Assembly: GCA_945860205.1 (NCBI GenBank)
Contig: CAMARK010000030.1
Location: 1-46,485 of the forward strand
Source: Reyranella massiliensis 521
Lineage (GTDB): Bacteria; Pseudomonadota; Alphaproteobacteria; Reyranellales; Reyranellaceae
DNA length: 46,485 bases
Direction of reading: 5' to 3'
Shown: piece after piece, positions 42,384 through 46,485 of the stretch
How the letters are laid out: every line of letters begins with the position of its first letter
How positions within the stretch are numbered: position 1 is the stretch's first letter
The notes under the pieces: model-generated
What the model was told of the DNA's origin: nothing
Databases searched by the model: none
The model's input: the letters and a program-made list of their open reading frames with translations, nothing else
Position numbers and translations under genes: made by a program

Positions 42384-43448
42384 TCAAATCGCGATTGCCA
42401 CCTTGAGCACGCCATCGCGCTGATGGGAGAACAGCTCGTAGGCCGCCTCTATCTCGTCGAGCTTGAAGCGGTGCGTAACCATGGGCCTGAGGTCAACGCG
42501 GCCCGACGCGACAACATCCATCAGGCGGCGCATGCGATCCTTACCGCCGGGACACAGCGTGGTGACGATCCTGGTGTCGCCCAGGCCGGCGGCAAAAGCA
42601 TCGAGCGGGATGCGCAAGTCGGACGAATATACGCCGAGGCTCGACAGCGTGCCGCCCGGTCGCAAGACACGAAGCGCACCTTCGAAGGTCGCCTGCGTGC
42701 CCAGCGCCTCGATGGCAACATCGACACCGCGACCATCGGTCAATGCCATGATTGCCTCGACAGGATCGCCCTGCTGGAAGTCGACGGTGTGGTCGATGCC
42801 AAGTGCGCGGGCCATGGCGAAGCGTTCGGGTATGGCATCGACGCCAATTATCGTGCTGGCGCCCATCAGCCGGGCGCCTGCCGCGGCACACAAGCCGATG
42901 GGCCCCAGCGCAAAGACCGCCACGGTGTCGCCGATGCGCACGCCACCGCTTTCGGCGCCAGAGAAGCCGGTCGACATGATATCCGGGCACATCAATACCT
43001 GCTCGTCGCTCAAGCCGGCGGGCACCGGGGAGAGATTCGCCATGGCGTCGGGCACCAGCACGAACTCGGCCTGGCATCCGTCAATCGTGTTGCCAAATTT
43101 CCAACCGCCCATCGCTTTGAAGCCGTGACGCGTTCCCGCTCCGTCTTGTGAGGGCTGGCCGCACAGGCAAGCGTAGCTATGGCCGCTGGGCGTGATGGCG
43201 CCGGCGATGACTCGCTGGCCCTCTTCGTATCCCGATACTGCGAACCCAAGCTTTTCGATGATGCCGACGGGCTCATGCCCTATGGTCAGTCCTTTGCGGA
43301 CTGGATATTCCCCTTTGAGGATGTGAACATCCGTACCGCAGATCGTGGTGGTGGTAACGCGAATCAGGGCGTCCAGAGGGCCCACATCGGGCACGGGTTT
43401 TGACTCGAGCACAATGCGACCGGGCTCAGCGAAGATCGCAGCTTTCAT
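42384..43448 (-). CDS. Zinc-dependent alcohol dehydrogenase family protein
   Basis: A 354-aa medium-chain dehydrogenase. Zinc ligands and catalytic region: TICGTDVHI (Cys), GLTIGHEPVG (His-Glu). The Rossmann segment is VAVFALGPIGLCAAAGARLMG, followed by GVDAIPERFAMARALG. ATG 43448 (MKAAIFAEPGRIVLESKP) is preferred over a 20-residue upstream extension. It lies 3 nt before the ATPase-chimera gene, so the ancestral unit was probably adh-ATPase. Such pairs are often part of low-oxygen regulons in related bacteria (inference); I found no FNR/FixK box. Confidence 0.92.
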   Translation of the reverse strand: MKAAIFAEPGRIVLESKPVPDVGPLDALIRVTTTTICGTDVHILKGEYPVRKGLTIGHEPVGIIEKLGFAVSGYEEGQRVIAGAITPSGHSYACLCGQPSQDGAGTRHGFKAMGGWKFGNTIDGCQAEFVLVPDAMANLSPVPAGLSDEQVLMCPDIMSTGFSGAESGGVRIGDTVAVFALGPIGLCAAAGARLMGASTIIGVDAIPERFAMARALGIDHTVDFQQGDPVEAIMALTDGRGVDVAIEALGTQATFEGALRVLRPGGTLSSLGVYSSDLRIPLDAFAAGLGDTRIVTTLCPGGKDRMRRLMDVVASGRVDLRPMVTHRFKLDEIEAAYELFSHQRDGVLKVAIAI

Positions 43449-43801
43449 TTGGGGCAAGGGCTTGACCTGAAATGCCGAAGGGGCAACGGGCGACCAACGA
43501 TAATCCACGAGCGAAAGGGCGCCTTGGGTAGACGCAGGTCGCGACCGATAGTTCCCCTTTGCCGCATATTATGCTTCGGAGAGAGTATTCCGCACTTCCG
43601 GGCGCTGTAGCCTTGGGGGCTCTCCGAGACGGAGAAAGCGATCATCCGCGCGCGGCCAAGCAATCGGTGCCCTATGCGACCAACGCAACGTCCGCAAAAA
43701 CGTCGCGTTGATCGACCGTCGCCTTGAACGCGTGACTGCCTTGAACGCGTGACTTATGATGATCGACACTCTGCAAGGGCGCCCACAATGGAGCGGTAGC
43801 C
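43449..43801. other. Intergenic region between adh and the M48-like gene
   Basis: 353 nt without a convincing gene. It holds a hairpin TCTCCG-AGA-CGGAGA (43621-43635), an inverted repeat CAACGC...GCGTTG (43681-43710) and a tandem 17-bp duplication (43721-43754). The divergent promoters of both flanking genes should lie here, but I could not identify them with confidence. Confidence 0.55.
43721..43754. repeat. Perfect 17-bp tandem duplication
   Basis: GCCTTGAACGCGTGACT occurs at 43721-43737 and again without any gap at 43738-43754. It ends 47 nt before the M48-like gene start. It could be a recent slippage event or a pair of operator sites. Confidence 0.9.
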
Positions 43802-44620
43802 ATGTGGTTTAGGCTGCCCATCCTGGCGCTTCTGTCCGGCGCCGGCCTCGCTTGGGGCTGCGCTGGCGCCGTGCACCCGATGCCCCCGCTCACCGCCACC
43901 CAACTGAACCTCGCACAGGATGAAGTGCAGTCCCACGCGAGCGAAGGCACGCCCTTTCGGAACCAAGTGACCGACGAGGATGCGACGGCCGTCCTGCGCA
44001 GCGCGATCGAGCGCGTCGCCCCCGCCGCCACCCAGACCTGCCGTGAAATGGCGATCGGCGAATGCCGCTGGACGATCACCGCCTCCAGCGACCGTTCCCT
44101 GAACACCGCGATCGGCCCCAACGGATTGATCGTGATCAACCGGGGCATCATGGAATATGCCGTGAACGAAGAAGAGGTGGCGGTCGTGGTGGCGCGCGGG
44201 TTCGGGCATCACGCTGCAAATCACTATGCCAGCCGCCGGCGGACCCAGATGGCCGGGTCGCTGCTGGGAACCATCGTCATGACGGCCGTCAGCGTCGTCG
44301 TTCCACCGCTCGGCATGGTGACCGGCCTGATCCAGACGGCCGTGGAATCCGGCGTGAACCTGGCAGGCGGCGCGGCCGTGGCCTCCTACACGAAGGACCA
44401 GGAGCGGGAGGCGCTCTGGCTGGCGGCGCTCATCCTCTACCGGGCCGGGGTCGATCTCGACAAGGCACGCGGCATTCTCGTGACGATGGCGCGGGTGCAG
44501 GGCGACAAGGAATCCGGGATGATGAACACGCAGCTCTCAGGCCCGGAGAGGCTGGCGGCGTGGGACGAAGCGGTCCGCCAGATTCGGGCGTCGAACGGCC
44601 AGTTGCCGCCGCGCACCTGA
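43802..44620 (+). CDS. M48-like lipoprotein with degenerate zinc-peptidase motif
   Basis: A 272-aa exported protein. The hydrophobic start (RLPILALLSGAGLAWGC) ends at Cys20, a lipobox-like site, although AWGC deviates from the consensus. The body follows the M48/BepA layout: GPNGLIVINRGIMEYAVNEEEVAVVVA, then where HExxH belongs it reads R132-G-F-G-H136, so His and Glu ligands are lost and only the last His remains. A hydrophobic stretch (SLLGTIVMTAVSVVVPPLGMVTGL) and EREALWLAALILYRAGVDL with SGPERLAAWDEA follow. A pseudo-protease with chaperone or scaffold function, or a decaying gene. Confidence 0.8.
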   Translation: MWFRLPILALLSGAGLAWGCAGAVHPMPPLTATQLNLAQDEVQSHASEGTPFRNQVTDEDATAVLRSAIERVAPAATQTCREMAIGECRWTITASSDRSLNTAIGPNGLIVINRGIMEYAVNEEEVAVVVARGFGHHAANHYASRRRTQMAGSLLGTIVMTAVSVVVPPLGMVTGLIQTAVESGVNLAGGAAVASYTKDQEREALWLAALILYRAGVDLDKARGILVTMARVQGDKESGMMNTQLSGPERLAAWDEAVRQIRASNGQLPPRT

Positions 44621-44680
44621 TACCTCGCAACTGACACCGCCGCTGTTCGCGATGGGCCGGCCTTCTGCTAGGCTCACACC

Positions 44681-45325
44681 ATGCAAGGCAGTGACAAGGG
44701 CGCCGCGACGGAGTCACCCAAGCGGCCCGGCCGCATCGACGGTCGCCGCCAGCGAAGCCTGCGGACCAGACAGACCATCATCGAGGCATACCTCGGCCTG
44801 TTGCGCGAAAATCCCCAGGTGCCGACGGGGGCGCAGATCGCGGAGCGTGCCGGCTGCTCCATACGGTCCGTATTCGAACGTTTCGTCGACCTGGACAAGC
44901 TCGGCCTCGCCGCCATCGACCATGTCATCGGCCTCGGCCTGTCGACGCCCGTGGGCGACAGGGCGGAGGGCGATCGGCAATCGCGGCTGAAGTTCCAGGT
45001 CGAGACGCGGGCGCGCATCTGCGAACACTGGCTGCCGATGTGGCGTGTCCTGGTGCGCCATCAGGACGAAGGCGACGAGGTGAAGGCCCGCATCCAGATC
45101 GTGCGGGAAGCCATTCGGGCGCGGCTGAAGGTGATGTATCGGCCGGAGCTTTCGACCCTGTCGGAGACCGAGCGCGCGCACATGTTGATCGCCCTCGAAG
45201 CCCTGACCGACTTCGAGGCCTGGGGTCAGATGCGCGGGCGCCACGGGTTGTCGGTCGAAGCCGCCTGCGACGTGTGGATCCGCACGATCGACCGGCTCCT
45301 GCCGCCGACGCCCGCGACCTCCTAG
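44681..45325 (+). CDS. TetR/AcrR-family transcriptional regulator
   Basis: A 214-aa regulator. The helix-turn-helix is RTRQTIIEAYLGLLRENPQVPTGAQIAERAGCSIRSVFERFVDLDKLGLAAIDHV; the long helical C-terminus should bind a ligand. ATG 44681 is used, 60 nt after the M48-like gene. It may control the downstream selenoprotein operon or the M48-like gene. A BNR-gene scar begins just after its stop codon. Confidence 0.87.
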   Translation: MQGSDKGAATESPKRPGRIDGRRQRSLRTRQTIIEAYLGLLRENPQVPTGAQIAERAGCSIRSVFERFVDLDKLGLAAIDHVIGLGLSTPVGDRAEGDRQSRLKFQVETRARICEHWLPMWRVLVRHQDEGDEVKARIQIVREAIRARLKVMYRPELSTLSETERAHMLIALEALTDFEAWGQMRGRHGLSVEAACDVWIRTIDRLLPPTPATS

Positions 45326-45331
45326 TGCAAC

Positions 45332-45390
45332 GCTGCCGCGCGCGTTCGGCGAGGTACGCAGCACGATCTGGCAACCGATCGGCTGAGAGG
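45332..45390 (+). pseudogene. 3' remnant of a BNR-repeat protein gene
   Basis: Conceptual translation RAFGEVRSTIWQPIG-stop parallels the end of the intact BNR protein (REFGEVRSSIWQAL-stop at 38567-38611). The DNA similarity continues past the stop into GAGGGCGA. Nothing of the rest of the gene remains upstream, where the TetR gene ends at 45325. This is the scar of a deleted paralogue next to the GrdB-like gene. Confidence 0.8.
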
Positions 45391-45405
45391 GCGACGAAGA
45401 ATTCA

Positions 45406-45509
45406 CCTCACCCTGAGGAGGCGCGAAGCGCCGTCTCGAAGGGTGGGATCAGTCATGGTGTTGCCCATCCTTCGAGACGCGCCGCTTCGCGGCGCTCCTC
45501 AGGATGAGG
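45406..45509. repeat. Palindromic dispersed element (REP/MITE-like)
   Basis: A long imperfect inverted repeat: left arm 45406-45446 begins CCTCACCCTGAGGAG and ends CGAAGGGTGGG; right arm 45464-45509 is its near complement, beginning CCCATCCTTCGAG and ending CTCAGGATGAGG. The loop is 17 nt. Each arm contains its own GCG...CGC mini-hairpin. Sequences of the form CCTCATCCTGAGGAGC...TCTCGAAGGATGGG are abundant intergenic repeats in Alphaproteobacteria. It separates the BNR scar from the selenoprotein ribosome-binding site. Confidence 0.9.
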
Positions 45510-45529
45510 TTAAGTGTGAGGAGGACAGC

Positions 45530-46414
45530 ATGACCCAAGACAGCACGACACATGCCATCAGCCACCGGCGTTACGTCAGCTATATCGACAAGAGCCGCGA
45601 CTATTACGCGGCTCACGGTTACGAACGGCCGTACCAGTGGCCACGCTACGACGACGTGCCTTTCACGCGGCTGGCAAAGCCGCTATCGCAATGCCGTATC
45701 GGCGTGGTCACCACGGCCGATCAGGCGGCCAGCCCGGCGCCGCGCGCCACAAAACTGTTCGCCGCGCCCAGCAGCGCGAGCCGCGGGCTCTTTACCGAGA
45801 AGTCGTGGGACCGCGAAGCCACCCACACCGACGACCCGGAAACCTACCTGCCGCTGGCGCGTCTGGCCGAGCATGTCGCGGCCGGCCACGTGGGGTCGCT
45901 CAACCCGCGCTTCTACGGGGTGCCCACCGATTACAGCCAGCGGCTGACGGTGGAGCAGGACGCGCCGCAGATCGAACGCTGGATGCGTGAAGACGACGTC
46001 GATATCGCCCTTCTCGTCCCCCTTTGACCGGTCTGCCACCAGACCGTGAGTCTGGCCGCACGACATCTCGAAGCCGCCGGCATTCCGACGGTGATCGTGG
46101 GCTCTGCGCGCGACATCGTCGAGGAGTGCGGCGTGCCGCGCTTCCTGTTCGTCGATTTCCCGCTGGGCAATCCCTGCGGCAAGCCGTGGGACGCCCGCAT
46201 GCAATACAACATCGTGGGCGGCGCGCTGGAGCTTCTCGCCCGGGCGTGGCAACCACGCACGACCGTGCAGCGACCCGAGACCTGGGCCGAGGGTGCGGCC
46301 GACGAACGCTGGCGGGAACGTTATATGTGGGTGGGTGACGACAACCGCGCGGCGCTGGCGGCGGCTGGTGCGGCAAGGCGACGGGCACAAGCTGCAAAGG
46401 GTAAAGCATCGTGA
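45530..46414 (+). CDS. GrdB-like (glycine/sarcosine/betaine reductase selenoprotein B family) selenoprotein, Sec at TGA 46025-46027
   Basis: Reading through the in-frame TGA gives 294 aa with Sec as residue 166 in DIALLVPL-U-PVCHQTVSLAARHLE. This UxxCHxT context is the redox motif of GrdB/PrdB-type reductases. Coding similarity continues unbroken after the TGA (GIPTVIVGSARDIVEECGVPRFLFVDFPLGNPCG), so this is not a decayed gene. A SECIS-type hairpin follows (46039-46055). A strong Shine-Dalgarno GAGGAGG sits five nt before ATG 45530. The overall reaction is unknown; strict glycine reductase partners (GrdA, GrdC) are absent. Its stop overlaps the next gene as GTGA. No sel genes are in the window. 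Confidence 0.88.
46028..46055 (+). promoter_or_regulatory. Bacterial SECIS-like element with a competing hairpin
   Basis: Stem CCAGAC (46039-46044) / GTCTGG (46050-46055) with loop CGTGA. The loop begins 17 nt after the TGA and has G as second base, meeting the usual bacterial SECIS rules. A second, mutually exclusive 7-bp hairpin CGGTCTG (46029-46035) / CAGACCG (46040-46046) starts two nt after the TGA. SelB-dependent recoding is inferred from the first. Confidence 0.78.
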
Positions 46415-46485
46415 AAACCGAAGTCTCTGAAATTGCATCAGGCATCTACCGGCTCTCGACCTTCGTGAAGGCGGTCGGGCCGACC
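46411..46485 (+). CDS. Start of a further gene, probably MBL-fold metallo-hydrolase (partial)
   Basis: GTG 46411 overlaps the selenoprotein stop as GTGA. Only 25 residues are visible (VKTEVSEIASGIYRLSTFVK...). The pattern EIASGIYRLST is typical of the first strand of metallo-beta-lactamase-fold proteins, but the metal motif is beyond the window. Co-translated with the selenoprotein gene. Confidence 0.6.
   Translation, partial: MKTEVSEIASGIYRLSTFVKAVGPT

Noticed and set aside
43449..43760. Short open frames on the minus strand upstream of adh
   Set aside because: No ribosome-binding sites, odd composition and interrupted by the tandem duplication; treated as intergenic.
46025..46027. TGA read as an ordinary stop, making a truncated protein and a separate small downstream gene
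   Set aside because: The frame continues with the conserved PVCHQT context and a SECIS-type hairpin, and there is no start codon or ribosome-binding site suited to an independent downstream gene.

Overview
The window is GC-rich, densely coded alphaproteobacterial chromosome. The group is supported by the gene order tsaB-rimI-fur-miaB-ybeZ-ybeY-ybeX(corC)-lnt-xre, a RegB/RegA redox two-component pair with its diagnostic residues, a SAM-II (SAM_alpha) riboswitch in front of metX-metW, an OlsB/OlsA ornithine-lipid pair, and frequent GTGA/ATGA stop-start overlaps. The overall gene content resembles Rhodospirillales or Reyranella-like bacteria, but that finer placement is an inference from memory of gene neighbourhoods.

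Left part (1-17.4 kb), mostly minus strand. NfuA, TsaB, RimI, a Fur-family regulator, OlsB/OlsA, MiaB, YbeZ, YbeY, YbeX and Lnt form a housekeeping series (tRNA modification, Fe-S and iron control, envelope lipids, ribosome/RNA quality control, lipoprotein maturation). It ends in a partial XRE regulator at the window edge. Genes on the opposite strand interrupt it: an aldo/keto reductase between ybeY and ybeX, a TusA-like protein, and a D-Ala-D-Ala dipeptidase. A Bax-like glucosaminidase, a universal stress protein, a TIGR02186/TSUP exporter pair, a DUF2333 protein and an HSL-type esterase follow.

Middle (17.4-35.6 kb). This holds a MarR regulator with a near-leaderless promoter, glyoxalase II, a methyltransferase, a DUF1932 dehydrogenase, a YbaK deacylase, a GNAT, and metXW with promoter, SAM-II riboswitch and intrinsic terminator. 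Then come a chorismate mutase-hisC-tyrC-chaC operon, a TetR regulator, a Cys/Met-metabolism PLP enzyme, an acyl-CoA dehydrogenase, tRNA-Gly(CCC), a DpgC-like crotonase-fold protein, RegBA, a Nudix hydrolase and PyrC.

Right part (35.6-46.5 kb) is accessory. It has a serine hydrolase/alpha-beta hydrolase/BNR-repeat operon and an RHH-antitoxin/ParE-toxin pair whose toxin lacks a normal start codon. Next is a P-type ATPase cut off in mid-protein and fused in frame to a REase-like toxin tip, followed by a possible immunity gene. Then come an alcohol dehydrogenase, an M48-like lipoprotein with a destroyed zinc motif, a TetR regulator, the 3' scar of a lost BNR gene, a palindromic dispersed repeat, and a GrdB-like gene. 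In the GrdB-like gene an in-frame TGA is followed by a bacterial SECIS-type hairpin, so it is very probably a selenoprotein.

The observations most worth checking are the ATPase-toxin chimera with its candidate immunity gene, the selenoprotein with two mutually exclusive hairpins, the ATA-start ParE toxin, and the riboswitch whose P2 strand can pair with the terminator arm.
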